From Paludibacteraceae bacterium (lineage in GTDB: Bacteria > Bacteroidota > Bacteroidia > Bacteroidales > Paludibacteraceae), in NCBI GenBank assembly GCA_024399495.1, contig JAKSNY010000006.1, positions 1 to 64,000 on the forward strand: DNA of 64,000 nucleotides, written 5' to 3'. Below the pieces are notes generated by a model that was not told the origin of the DNA, searched no databases, and saw only the letters and a program-made list of their open reading frames with translations. Both the position numbers and the translations under genes were made by a program. Positions 34,948-44,732 of this stretch are shown here, piece by piece (position 1 is the stretch's first letter; every line of letters begins with the position of its first letter).

Positions 34948-37599
34948 ATGGCAGAACCAATTAAATTCTACAAAGGTGAAGAGACCGGAATAGTTCACGA
35001 GAGCTACAAGGAGAGAGAGACCTCTTTATTCAAAGACCAATATGACAAGGCTTTGAGTGAGATTAATGCGTATTTAGAGGAGGTAGATAATTGGTCAAGA
35101 AATCATACAGTCGTCAATGAATTTGATATAAACAACATATTCGCATTCATAGGCGACCGTGGTTCGGGGAAATCATCCTGCATGGAGTCTGTAATTAATA
35201 TGCTATTCTCCGCAGAAAGATATAATTTTCAAGAAAAGTTTCCAAAAATCTCACAAACTAAATTCTTACGTTTCAGCAAAATAGATCCGACGCTGTTCAA
35301 TAGAAAAACTAATCTTTTGGAAGTCACTATTGGTGCATTATATTCCAGTTATGTGGATGGATGTAGAAATGACAGAATAAAGACTAGTGATGAATTAAAG
35401 CCAGAATTGGCTAATGCTTTTCAGGAGTTAAGGTTGTCTATACAGTGTTTGTCAGATGATAATTTACTCAACAGTGGTTTAAATAGTATTTCACAATTAT
35501 CGGACTTGGCAACAGTAGCAAAGGTTAACAACAGATTTGCTGATTTGATAAATAATTATCTTAAGTTTTTTAACAAAGATGTTATTGTAATAGGAATAGA
35601 TGACATTGATTTACAGAGTGATTACGCATTCCAAATGGTGGAACATTTGAGAAAATACTTTATACAAAGCAACGTGATTGTATTGATATCATTCAAAATG
35701 GAGCAACTACTTAGTGTAATAGAACTTGAGCAAACAAGAAAGTATATGCCGTTGTATGATACAGAAGCAATAACATCTGATGCTATCTATGATATGGCTA
35801 TCAAGTGTTTGCTGAAACTAATTCCATCTCATCATCGTATATTTTTGCCTCAAGTAAGAGCTTACGTGAATGAAAATATAGAATATTACAGGGATAGAAT
35901 AGATTTAGAGCCAAAAACAAAGGCGACACCAATAAAGTATGCGATTACTGAATTGATATATCAAAAATGCCGTTTCCTGTTTTACCATACAAAAGGAGAG
36001 GTCAGCCCTATTGTACCGCAAAATCTACGTGAACTTAGACACCTTTACGCAATGCTTGTTGAAATGGAGGATTATGACAACAATAATCCAAACTATGGTA
36101 ACAAATTGCAATTCCTTCAATATTTCTACAATACGTGGGTGGAAATGAATATTGTGGCAAGCGACTATAAAATTATACAGAATATTTTAGGTATAAGTGA
36201 TGTTGCGTCTATAAACAAGGGTGTTATTAAGCAACTAAACATTAAATATTCAGGACTTCTTAACGGAATGTATGAGGAGGTATTAACAGAGAAGAATTCG
36301 TCATACAACATATCTGTCGCAGATGTTTTTACTATTGTTGATTATCTAAAGAGAAGGGTAAGTAGCAGGAATGACAAGATGCTGTTATTTTTTATTGAAA
36401 CATATTACTCCATTAAACTATATGAATATTATGATGAACTGACAGATAAAATAGGCATAGGAGGAGTTCAAATAACAGATAACGAAGAAACGCTTGATGA
36501 AAGACAGCATAAAGTAAAAGAAAGTATAGTAAAAAGAGAGGTGGTTGATGGTATTAGCAATTATGAGATTCTTGTTGGTGGAAAATTTATAAATACAGAT
36601 GAATATCAAATGCTTCCTAAAGAGGCACAAACAGAAACTTCAAGAGCGAGAAGACTTATAGATTTGGAAAAACTCAGTGAGGTTGCAGAACAACTTTTAA
36701 ATGGGGATTGTAGTAGTGGTTTTACAATCCAGACTATTGAAATATTTGCATTATGCATCTCAAGAGTCGTTGATTCTGTCAAAGCAGGCAATGTAAATTA
36801 CAGAACAGGGAATGCATTGTACTATAAGGATGAAGGTGGTGAGGACGTAACCAAGCAATATAAATATGCTGAGTTTGATTTAGGGGCATTCTTCTTCAAT
36901 GTGGTTAATATAAAAAGGGCATACGATAGAGTTCACCCCGAATTATTTGAGTTTTCAAAGACTAATGGCACACATTCTCTATATAAGGCACTATTAAGAA
37001 CAAGTAAAGACTTAAGAAATTTTGTCAGATACACCGAGGAACATGCTTTATTGTCCTGTGCTGCAATCAGAAATTTTGAGATTTTATCTGACTTTGTTTC
37101 TTTTATGCAATATGATAGAATGCATTGGCAAGGTTCATCATCAAATCTTCAAAATATACTTGCATTTTTTCAAAAGGTTGCTGAATATTATATTGGATTT
37201 TATAGTTACACACTTGAAGATGGAATAGAGGAACCAGACCATATTGAATTCTCGTATATAAAGTGTATTGTTGATGTTTTTTTAGAGTTAAAAGAACGAA
37301 ATTCTGATTTTGGTGAAAAGGCATTTGACAGCATTTTTGTTATAAAAGAAGAAGTTAATGAATTATCATCTTTTGACGTGCAACAGATTTTGCAACTGTT
37401 TGGGAGATATCCGATACAAATAAAGACTTTGAGAGATAGAGTCTCTAAACGATGTAAACCGGTATTTGACAATAATGCTGAAGCAAAGGAAGATTGGCCA
37501 TTCTTTTTAAAAAAATATGGAAATCTTAATGATAAGGTAGATAAGTTTAGGACAGAGGAAATTCTAATGAAGTTCAAATCGATACACGCTCTAAAGTAA
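34948..37599 (+). CDS. rdrA: RADAR-type ATPase RdrA (locus 2)
   Basis: 883 aa. Walker A GDRGSGKSS (69-77); Walker B VIVIGIDDIDLQ (DDID at 218-221). The start (KFYKGEETGIVHE, then SLFKDQYxKALSEI) is nearly identical to copy 1 even at DNA level, while the rest is clearly diverged but alignable throughout (e.g. VSPIVPxNLRELRHL, EHALLSCxAIRNFE). It directly abuts rdrB2 with no gap. It appears intact. Its role is as for locus 1: the ATPase partner of the RdrB deaminase in anti-phage defence. Confidence 0.82.
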   Translation: MAEPIKFYKGEETGIVHESYKERETSLFKDQYDKALSEINAYLEEVDNWSRNHTVVNEFDINNIFAFIGDRGSGKSSCMESVINMLFSAERYNFQEKFPKISQTKFLRFSKIDPTLFNRKTNLLEVTIGALYSSYVDGCRNDRIKTSDELKPELANAFQELRLSIQCLSDDNLLNSGLNSISQLSDLATVAKVNNRFADLINNYLKFFNKDVIVIGIDDIDLQSDYAFQMVEHLRKYFIQSNVIVLISFKMEQLLSVIELEQTRKYMPLYDTEAITSDAIYDMAIKCLLKLIPSHHRIFLPQVRAYVNENIEYYRDRIDLEPKTKATPIKYAITELIYQKCRFLFYHTKGEVSPIVPQNLRELRHLYAMLVEMEDYDNNNPNYGNKLQFLQYFYNTWVEMNIVASDYKIIQNILGISDVASINKGVIKQLNIKYSGLLNGMYEEVLTEKNSSYNISVADVFTIVDYLKRRVSSRNDKMLLFFIETYYSIKLYEYYDELTDKIGIGGVQITDNEETLDERQHKVKESIVKREVVDGISNYEILVGGKFINTDEYQMLPKEAQTETSRARRLIDLEKLSEVAEQLLNGDCSSGFTIQTIEIFALCISRVVDSVKAGNVNYRTGNALYYKDEGGEDVTKQYKYAEFDLGAFFFNVVNIKRAYDRVHPELFEFSKTNGTHSLYKALLRTSKDLRNFVRYTEEHALLSCAAIRNFEILSDFVSFMQYDRMHWQGSSSNLQNILAFFQKVAEYYIGFYSYTLEDGIEEPDHIEFSYIKCIVDVFLELKERNSDFGEKAFDSIFVIKEEVNELSSFDVQQILQLFGRYPIQIKTLRDRVSKRCKPVFDNNAEAKEDWPFFLKKYGNLNDKVDKFRTEEILMKFKSIHALK

Positions 37600-40020
37600 A
37601 TGGACAATGTACGTAATGTAATAGAAATGCTGTTTGCTGAGCGGGATGTAAGAGAAGTGCTTGATTCTTACAACGAGTGTATAAGGGGAGGGAATGGTAT
37701 AAAGGATGATGTATTTAAGAAGTTATTTTTAAATAAATATTTCCATTATTCAGGTAATCAACTGAACTCGCTCTTTGACATAACAAATGATGAATGGGTT
37801 TCAAAACCATGGGGTTTTATGAACCTCAGAGAACAAAAAAGTGTGTTCAATCTATTGGTTTATGCTTCTAAGCAGATGTTGATGTGTATATCAAACGCTC
37901 CGTATTGTAGGTATTCTCAATATTTGCGTTGGAATGAACTTACGAGGTATATAGGTGAGGATTTGTTGGTTACAGCCTACTTAGCGGCACGAGATATTGC
38001 CAATAATTATGATGGTAGAAATAGTTGGGAATGGGGAAGGGGCATACTATCAACTAATGTTTTTTTAAACGAATGTTTTAAAAAGGGATTGAGTGAGTTG
38101 CATAGTCATCTTTATGGTTCTTCTTTGATTTTTACCGTTAATTGGTTGGCTTTAATGAATAATCCAGAGTATATCAATGAAGATAATATAAATAAATTCA
38201 CACAACTTGGTATCGATTTAAAACTCATATTTTTAGCATCATTTTTAAGAGCGATGCTTTATAAAATGGTAAATAGATTTGAAGATAAACCAATTGATTC
38301 TGTTTCAGGACTTTGGTTTAAAAAATCCAATAAATATCAGTGGATAGACATATTAATTGAAAAAGTGCCCAATTTTATTAATAGACTAAAAAGTGATGGG
38401 AATCCGATGTCTAAAGATTATTGTATAGACTATGCTATTCCTAAGGGGTTAACAAGTTGCACAAGGTGTCTTGTTGGTGAAAGAAGACTTTTGTACATGT
38501 GTTTCAAAAGAGTGTTCACAAAATGTGACGATAAATTTTCCTATATGTTTTATTTGTATCTGTTAATCAAATCTAAGTTTAGAAAAATAATGATACAGGA
38601 AAACAAAATTATAGGCTTTGAAAATTTTCAGACTTTTAATTGTAACTGTAGATTGTACAAAAGATTATTGACAAATGATGAAAGAGTGAATGCTTGTTAT
38701 GATAAGGAACTGGAAAGTATAGCAATTAATATAGAAACTAATGGGCTAAATGTAAAGTATATAGAGCACAGAGTTTCACCACAAACAAACATACAATATA
38801 TTAGTAGTTTTATTGAGAGTGATAGAGATAAACATAAATACATATTGCATTTTTTTAAAAGTAAAGAGAGAGATGGTTTTTATAGACACTGTGATTTGCG
38901 AGAAATGGTTTTGAATCAAGCATATGAAATGGAGAGTGATATAGAATCAGTGGTCTCACAAATAGTCGGTGTTGATGCGGCAGGCAACGAGTTTAATTGC
39001 AGACCAGAAGTGTTCGGTCCTGTTTTTAGAAAATTAAAATCTTGTGGACAGGGAAGGTTGGGTAGAACATATCATGTTGGAGAAGATTTTTACGATATTG
39101 TGGATGGTCTAAGAGCGGTGGATGAGGCATTGAGGTTTTTGGAACTTGAGAAAGGGAACAGAATAGGGCACGGAACGGTGCTTGGAATAGACGCACATCG
39201 TTATTATGAAAACATCCATTATACGGTGGTAATGCCTAAACAAGTGTTATTGGATAACTTGGCTTGGATACTATATAAAATTGGATACAATAAACGATGT
39301 CTCATTCCAATGTATGCACATGAAATGTATAAGAAGTGCGAACAATTATTCAAGGAAATATATGGAGGTACATTTAATTTGAGAGTATATATTAGGTCGT
39401 GGCATTTGAGAGGCGATTATCCCGAATTATACAAATCAGGTAGGTTTGAATATACGGATTTAGGTCAGCAAGATCAATTCAAGTTTAAGGATGAAAATTA
39501 TGTCAACAAAGCAAGAGAAGATTCAAATGCAGTAAATCTTTATTATAAGTATAACTTTTGCTCAAATGTTAGAGAAAATGGTTGTAAACCCGTAGAGTGG
39601 AAAATTGGTGTAAAATACCGTTCATCGTTTGTTGAAATCTTGGAGATAGTGCAAAAAATGATGTTAAAAGAAATTAAACATAAAGGTATAGCCATAGAGT
39701 GCTGCCCGACATCAAATTTAAGGATAGGAAACATTCCAACATATAGTCAGCACCCTATTGTTAAATTCAGTAGTAAAGGATTAAGGTTAAGAGGAATTAG
39801 ATGTTTGTGCAGTTGTGGAAATCCAAATATTACAGTATCAATCAACACTGATGATGCAGGAATTTTTGACACATCACTTGAAAAGGAATATACACTTATG
39901 GCGATAGCTTTAAGCAAGGAAGTGGATAAAAGTGGCAAACCAAAATATAATATAGAAAGTATTTATAAATGGTTGGACAACATAAGAGAGAACGCATTTA
40001 TACAGAAGTTTGGAAAATAA
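37600..40020 (+). CDS. rdrB: RADAR adenosine deaminase RdrB (locus 2)
   Basis: 806 aa. All deaminase motifs are retained: H168-x-H170 (LHSHLYGSS), H492-V-G-E495, H524 (RIGHGTVLG) and D751-D752 (NTDDAGIF). Collinear with copy 1, with the strongest similarity at the two ends (PYCRYSQYLRWNEL, GVDAAGNEFNCRPEVFGP, IECCPTSNLRIGN) and a more diverged middle. The ATG follows the rdrA2 stop immediately, so coupled translation is likely. It is followed by a repeat and an accessory-gene stub rather than the two genes seen at locus 1. Confidence 0.87.
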   Translation: MDNVRNVIEMLFAERDVREVLDSYNECIRGGNGIKDDVFKKLFLNKYFHYSGNQLNSLFDITNDEWVSKPWGFMNLREQKSVFNLLVYASKQMLMCISNAPYCRYSQYLRWNELTRYIGEDLLVTAYLAARDIANNYDGRNSWEWGRGILSTNVFLNECFKKGLSELHSHLYGSSLIFTVNWLALMNNPEYINEDNINKFTQLGIDLKLIFLASFLRAMLYKMVNRFEDKPIDSVSGLWFKKSNKYQWIDILIEKVPNFINRLKSDGNPMSKDYCIDYAIPKGLTSCTRCLVGERRLLYMCFKRVFTKCDDKFSYMFYLYLLIKSKFRKIMIQENKIIGFENFQTFNCNCRLYKRLLTNDERVNACYDKELESIAINIETNGLNVKYIEHRVSPQTNIQYISSFIESDRDKHKYILHFFKSKERDGFYRHCDLREMVLNQAYEMESDIESVVSQIVGVDAAGNEFNCRPEVFGPVFRKLKSCGQGRLGRTYHVGEDFYDIVDGLRAVDEALRFLELEKGNRIGHGTVLGIDAHRYYENIHYTVVMPKQVLLDNLAWILYKIGYNKRCLIPMYAHEMYKKCEQLFKEIYGGTFNLRVYIRSWHLRGDYPELYKSGRFEYTDLGQQDQFKFKDENYVNKAREDSNAVNLYYKYNFCSNVRENGCKPVEWKIGVKYRSSFVEILEIVQKMMLKEIKHKGIAIECCPTSNLRIGNIPTYSQHPIVKFSSKGLRLRGIRCLCSCGNPNITVSINTDDAGIFDTSLEKEYTLMAIALSKEVDKSGKPKYNIESIYKWLDNIRENAFIQKFGK

Positions 40021-40043
40021 ACAATTGTCCGTCATTACCTAAC

Positions 40044-40129
40044 GGTCTGTAAACAGTCTGAGCGTCCATCCCGTCATTCTGAGCGAAGCGAAGAATCTCT
40101 TGATAACGAAGCGAGACCATTTACAGACC
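40044..40129. repeat. Interspersed repeat (short form) inside an inverted repeat
   Basis: GTCATTCTGAGCGAAGCGAA then GAATCTC at 40073-40099. It is bounded by 10-bp arms GGTCTGTAAA (40044-40053) and TTTACAGACC (40120-40129), which can fold into a long hairpin after rdrB2. Confidence 0.65.
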
Positions 40130-40168
40130 GAGGGTAAAACTTTGAATAAAATTTGAATCAATAACATA

Positions 40169-40201
40169 ATGCCAAAACAAGAGCCTAAAATAGCAGAATA
40201 A
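40169..40201 (+). pseudogene. Stub resembling the DUF2971 accessory gene start
   Basis: ATGCCAAAACAAGA and a following CTAAA match the start of the accessory gene at 9088 (MPKQ), then a stop comes after ten codons. Nothing recognisable of the rest follows. It suggests that locus 2 once had the same large accessory gene. The match is short. Confidence 0.5.
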
Positions 40202-40293
40202 TATCAGCAAAGATTCAAGGCTGTTGTGAGGCAAGAAACTTTCATTACAAAAGTTTCTTGAGTTGGTCAACATACTTCAGTATAGGTCAAACT

Positions 40294-41004
40294 TTATTTT
40301 AAATATTCCTTATTATCTATAAAATTCGTTAAAAGAGACATTACATTATCCAAAAATTCATGTATAATTGTATAATCACTCTTAATGTCGCTGATTACAA
40401 TATTTGAGCCACAATCTACAAATGATGCTTCACCATGGGCAAGTCTATTCCTATAATCTTTAATTCGTTTCATCGCTAATTTTAGATCAGTAGTGTTGTT
40501 ACAATACTTCCCTACACATCCCAAATTATTAAGTATATGCAATGTCTTTTTATAATCAAGATTGCCTGAAATTCCAAATTTTAAATTTTCAAATTCAATA
40601 TTTTTGTGTTGAAATATTGTATCAAGCAATTCCATCCCTAGAACTGTCAATTTTCCTATTGTATTCTTATTACCAAAGATAGATTCTAAATATTTTTTTT
40701 TGTAGTTGTCTTTAAGCTTTTCTAATTCAATCTGCTCGTCATTGATTGAATCAACTATGCTATTAACAACCAAATTTATAGTAGATTCAATTAGGTTGTA
40801 TAAAACAAGATAAGCAGTAGATCTTAAAATTTTTTGTTCATCATTAGTTATGCAATGTTTCATTTCTACCCCATCGAATGATTCGCCTTTAATTTCTATC
40901 TTTTTTTGATAGGCGATATTATCAATAAATGTGAGCAAATCAAAAAAGTTATCCACATCTTTACATCTGTTTTGGAATTCTATTTCAAAAGAGTGAAACG
41001 TCAT
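40294..41004 (-). CDS. HEPN protein, MAE_28990/MAE_18760-like
   Basis: 236 aa. A helical protein with the HEPN nuclease motif R185-N-x3-H190 (YRNRLAHGEASF). The surrounding pattern (TAYLVLYNLIESTINLV; AHGEASFVDCG) fits the MAE_28990/MAE_18760 HEPN family, predicted RNases. Its start overlaps the stop of the DUF262 gene by 4 bases; this two-gene pairing is known from other genomes. Intact R and H suggest an active RNase toxin or effector. It converges with rdrB2. Confidence 0.78.
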   Translation of the reverse strand: MTFHSFEIEFQNRCKDVDNFFDLLTFIDNIAYQKKIEIKGESFDGVEMKHCITNDEQKILRSTAYLVLYNLIESTINLVVNSIVDSINDEQIELEKLKDNYKKKYLESIFGNKNTIGKLTVLGMELLDTIFQHKNIEFENLKFGISGNLDYKKTLHILNNLGCVGKYCNNTTDLKLAMKRIKDYRNRLAHGEASFVDCGSNIVISDIKSDYTIIHEFLDNVMSLLTNFIDNKEYLK

Positions 41005-42104
41005 AACTTTAAAAAATTGAATTTTGCGTAGTCTATTCTTTCCAACAGTTTTTGAGGGGTATGTGTTCTATACCTGCCAGATAGCATTGTAAAAAATGGT
41101 GATGTTTGACTTTTATTAAGCCTAGACCAGCTTATAGACTTTGGCTTCAGATTTGGATTTTCTCTTAAAGCTAATAAGGCACCAATAGAGATTGCTTCAA
41201 AATATGGTTTTGACACACCTACAACTTTTGGTGCTTTGGCAAATCCTTGATTTGGAAAATTTTCATCAATAAATTTAATCATCATTAAGAATTCTTTTTC
41301 TTTGGCAGACATATCTTCTGTATTTGCTTCTTCGTTTTTAATTGATAGGTATTGATTAAGATATTCAGCAACACTAGAATTTTTCAAATTTGAACCGTTT
41401 TTTAGTTTGAAATTTGGGTATGTCTCTGAGAAAGCAAAGAAACGCAATATCATTTCTTCTTCTTCTCGTCTATCTTTCATATACACAGACTCGGGGCATA
41501 ACTTAATAAACAGTTTATTTTTTGCTAAACGTATAATAAAATCAGTAAATGGACCTTTGTATATGCCACGTCTGGTTTCCATTGGTAACAAAGCAACACC
41601 ACTGGTGTTAATTCTATCAAACATTTCATTCCTAATTTCAGGAGTAGTGTATTCGTTTAAAACAATCATTCTCATTGAAATGTTTTTAAACTTTCTTTGT
41701 CTTGCGTTGCTAAAATCAGTAAATTTTAATCCATTTAGTTTTGTTAATTTTTTTAGTCCGCATAGAGCTAGTTCTCCGTTGACAAAAGCATTTAAAGTTC
41801 TTACTCGTTGCGACCCATCTACTATTTCAAATCGTCCAGATTTGTCTTCAGCAACAAAAATTAATGGAACAGGAAGCCCCAATATCAGACTCTCAATAAA
41901 TCTTGATTGTTGAGAATCGGTCCAAATAAATTCACGTTGATAATCAGGAACATATAATTCATTGGTGTCGTTTTCCACTCCCTTATTGTATTTGTCCGCA
42001 TAGTATTCAATAGTGAATTCCCGTATGTCATATTTAACACTTTTTTGTTCGGATTCAATCTGTTCTTCTAATGAGGAATAATCTTTTAGTTCCATAGTAT
42101 TCAA
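41001..42104 (-). CDS. DUF262 (GmrS-like) ParB-fold protein
   Basis: 367 aa. DUF262 N-terminal motifs: VPDYQREFIWTDSQQSRFIE (~52-71), LGLPVPLIFV and the nucleotide-handling signature IVDGSQRVRTL (DGSQR at 96-100). In type IV GmrSD systems this domain uses NTP to drive cleavage of modified phage DNA; here there is no GmrD part, and the partner is a HEPN protein instead. First gene of a two-gene minus-strand unit. Together they form a plausible stand-alone defence or toxin module beside RADAR 2. Confidence 0.82.
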   Translation of the reverse strand: MNTMELKDYSSLEEQIESEQKSVKYDIREFTIEYYADKYNKGVENDTNELYVPDYQREFIWTDSQQSRFIESLILGLPVPLIFVAEDKSGRFEIVDGSQRVRTLNAFVNGELALCGLKKLTKLNGLKFTDFSNARQRKFKNISMRMIVLNEYTTPEIRNEMFDRINTSGVALLPMETRRGIYKGPFTDFIIRLAKNKLFIKLCPESVYMKDRREEEEMILRFFAFSETYPNFKLKNGSNLKNSSVAEYLNQYLSIKNEEANTEDMSAKEKEFLMMIKFIDENFPNQGFAKAPKVVGVSKPYFEAISIGALLALRENPNLKPKSISWSRLNKSQTSPFFTMLSGRYRTHTPQKLLERIDYAKFNFLKL

Positions 42105-42481
42105 TTTTTATGCGAAAATATCTAATTTTTAACAAAAACGATAATTATACTGTAGCCGATTTCTCTACACTATAGCCGTGTTGCTAAATCCGCTACACAT
42201 CTGTATATATATCCGCCACGTACATTTAACAATTTTAAATAAAATACCCCCTAAATTTGCAGATGTAGTATATACTCTACAGGTGTGAGTGGTTTTTTAC
42301 ACCCGTAAGAGTGTATTGAAATACAGAGAGTTGTGACTATAATTATCTTATAGTCAGAACGTTATGGATATTATAAGGATGTGGAATATTGATACCAAAT
42401 TAAAGGAATAAAGCAATAAAAAACAAACTATATGGATAAAAAATTACAAAAAAAATCAAATAACTAAAAAAACAAAAAACT
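42105..42481 (+). promoter_or_regulatory. Promoter repeat and structured leader of the 42482 gene
   Basis: Contains the second copy of the 94-bp repeat, with its TAAATTTG element at ~42252-42259. About 200 bases follow with hairpins GGTGT / ACACC (~42281-42305) and GACTATAA / TTATAGTC (42335-42355), then an A-rich stretch before the ATG. Confidence 0.55.
42183..42276. repeat. 94-bp direct repeat, right of RADAR 2 block
   Basis: About 95 percent identical by eye to 34571-34664, same orientation. Confidence 0.8.
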
Positions 42482-44689
42482 ATGAAAAAACTCAAACTAC
42501 TAAAAAACTTAAGACACAGGTTAGGCTGGATGCTATGCCTGGTGGCGTTTTTGGCGATAGGTCAAAGTGCGTGGGCGGAATATGGGATTTGGGAAGATGA
42601 TGCCTATGACATTAAATTGAATAACGCATGGATATTTAACACAGGTGCAAAGGGGTCAGACACCAATTGTAATGTTTATATTGCCATCGGTGCAAGCAGT
42701 ATTACGTGGACTGATTTATACGTAAACACATGGTGTAATGATAATTGGGAACATCGATATCTGTTTGTATATTATAGGGTAAGTTCTGATCATTCAGGTG
42801 AATTTACTAAAACGGTTTATGATTCAGGCAGCAGTCATAAGAATGTGGATCATAAGTACGTGAAGTCAGGTTTAGATATAGATATATTGGCTTTGGCGTC
42901 AGAAAAAAGTATTGATGGAGATTTTTATTTTGATTATTATTTTGGTATAGATAATAATGGTACAGAACCATATAGATATGCACCTGGAGGCGACGGATAC
43001 TATAGTATGGAGTTTAAAACTTCTTGTGAAGGTACAACTCCTTCAGAGGTGTTAGACGGTACTAACATTATGTTTTATGTAGAGGGTCAGTGGAATGATG
43101 AATCAGGAAAGTCTAGAGGTATTACTAACGGTACTAAAAGTTGTATAGGTGAAGGAACTACTGTAGCAAACAAAAGATATGCCATAAATGTTGCAAAAAC
43201 GGAAATACCTGAAAATGTTTATGTTACCAACAACTGCTCTGGATGGGAAGGTAATGGTCCTATTTCAAAGGATAAAATCAGTGCTGGCGGATATTACGTA
43301 TATGAATATAAAAATCGCACAGACCCAACTACACTTTCTACGTTTTCACCATCTAAAAGCTCTATGGCTGCGGGAGAGTCTATATCTATATCTTTAACAG
43401 GTTCTAAAAGCAACTCATCATACGGAGCACCATTATATGCAATCATATATGTAAAGAATTCAAGTGGTGAGTTTACTAGAAAAGAGTGTATAAATGTAAA
43501 GACATCTTCACAGACAATATCAGACTTTGGTTCTGATTTAGCAGAAGGGACATATAAGGTACAGTCAGTTTTAGCAGATGGCAGAATCTATTATCTTGAT
43601 AAATCATTTGATTTAGAGGTTACTGCTTCTTGCACCCCACCAACCGCAGGAACTATAACAGGTAATAATACAATGTGTGGTAGTGGCACTCTAACTCTGA
43701 AAGATTACAAAGCCGATGGAACAAGTCTGCAATGGTACAAAAATGGTGCGGAAATAAGCGGTGCCACAAGTAGTACGTACAATGTAACTGAAAGTGGTAC
43801 ATACACCGTGAAAGTTTCACTTACCGCCACCCCGGCATGCTCTGCAACCACAGAAGGTTTTGAGGTTACCGTAAGTCCGGCTACAGTGGCAGGAACAATA
43901 AGCGGAACAACATCATTCTGTCAAGGTCAGTCAACCACATTGACACTTACCGGATATACAGGAACATTGAAGTGGCAGGAATCAGCAACAGAGGCAGGAG
44001 AGTACACAGACATTGATGGAGCAACAAATTCCACATACCAAGCCAGTAAGGCTGCTTGGTACAGAGTGAACGTTAAGAGCGGAGTTTGTGAAGCCCAAAA
44101 TACAGCCTCTGTAAATGTTACACAAAGTGACCTTCCTGCCAAACCAGGCAGCATTAGTGGTAATATCTCTCCTTGTAAGGGTGCTACAGAGACATATTCA
44201 GTGGCACAAGTTACAGGTGCTAACAGCTATATCTGGACAGTACCTACAGACTGGGAAATTACTGCTGGAGAAAATACAAGCAGTATTACAGTTACTGTAG
44301 GAGAAAAAGCAGGTGAGGTTAAAGTAAAAGCACATAATGATTGCGGTGATTCAGCAGAGTCCGCTACTACAGGTACTATCACTCCGCAGGGCGAATCACT
44401 TTCCGTAACCCCTGCATCTATCAATGCAAAAGCGTATGAGGCTGTTACCATATCAGCGGTAAGTAGCAGGAATGTTACTTGGACAGTTGCGAGTGAAGGA
44501 ACAGATGACATCTACCTGCTTAATGCCTCAGACAACTCAGTTTATAAGGCAGGTACAGCCACCAAGAGAGTGGTGGTTAAGGCTGCCGGAAGCGGCACTG
44601 TTACAGCCAAGATAGGCAACGGCGGATGCTCACAGAGGGAGATTCCTGTTACCATAACCACAGAGCAAGACGAGTGTGGAAGTAACTGA
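42482..44689 (+). CDS. Secreted Ig-like protein, paralogue of the gene at 11505
   Basis: 735 aa. Signal peptide (RLGWMLCLVAFLAIGQSAWA). Residues ~35-185 share the domain of the 11505 protein (YRVSSDHSGEFTKTVYDSGS; GDFYFDYYFGIDNNG). Then come a starch-binding-like beta domain, several Ig-like repeats (TLKDYKADGTSLQWYKNGAE; TLTLTGYTGTLKWQESATEA) and a PKD-like segment. It ends in EQDECGSN, a short acidic Cys tail like its paralogue. It heads a run of four exported-protein genes with short spacers. Probably a surface protein; the ligand is unknown. Confidence 0.75.
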   Translation: MKKLKLLKNLRHRLGWMLCLVAFLAIGQSAWAEYGIWEDDAYDIKLNNAWIFNTGAKGSDTNCNVYIAIGASSITWTDLYVNTWCNDNWEHRYLFVYYRVSSDHSGEFTKTVYDSGSSHKNVDHKYVKSGLDIDILALASEKSIDGDFYFDYYFGIDNNGTEPYRYAPGGDGYYSMEFKTSCEGTTPSEVLDGTNIMFYVEGQWNDESGKSRGITNGTKSCIGEGTTVANKRYAINVAKTEIPENVYVTNNCSGWEGNGPISKDKISAGGYYVYEYKNRTDPTTLSTFSPSKSSMAAGESISISLTGSKSNSSYGAPLYAIIYVKNSSGEFTRKECINVKTSSQTISDFGSDLAEGTYKVQSVLADGRIYYLDKSFDLEVTASCTPPTAGTITGNNTMCGSGTLTLKDYKADGTSLQWYKNGAEISGATSSTYNVTESGTYTVKVSLTATPACSATTEGFEVTVSPATVAGTISGTTSFCQGQSTTLTLTGYTGTLKWQESATEAGEYTDIDGATNSTYQASKAAWYRVNVKSGVCEAQNTASVNVTQSDLPAKPGSISGNISPCKGATETYSVAQVTGANSYIWTVPTDWEITAGENTSSITVTVGEKAGEVKVKAHNDCGDSAESATTGTITPQGESLSVTPASINAKAYEAVTISAVSSRNVTWTVASEGTDDIYLLNASDNSVYKAGTATKRVVVKAAGSGTVTAKIGNGGCSQREIPVTITTEQDECGSN

Positions 44690-44732
44690 TAACAAAATAG
44701 GTAAAAACAGAGAAACTTAAAATACAGAATAT

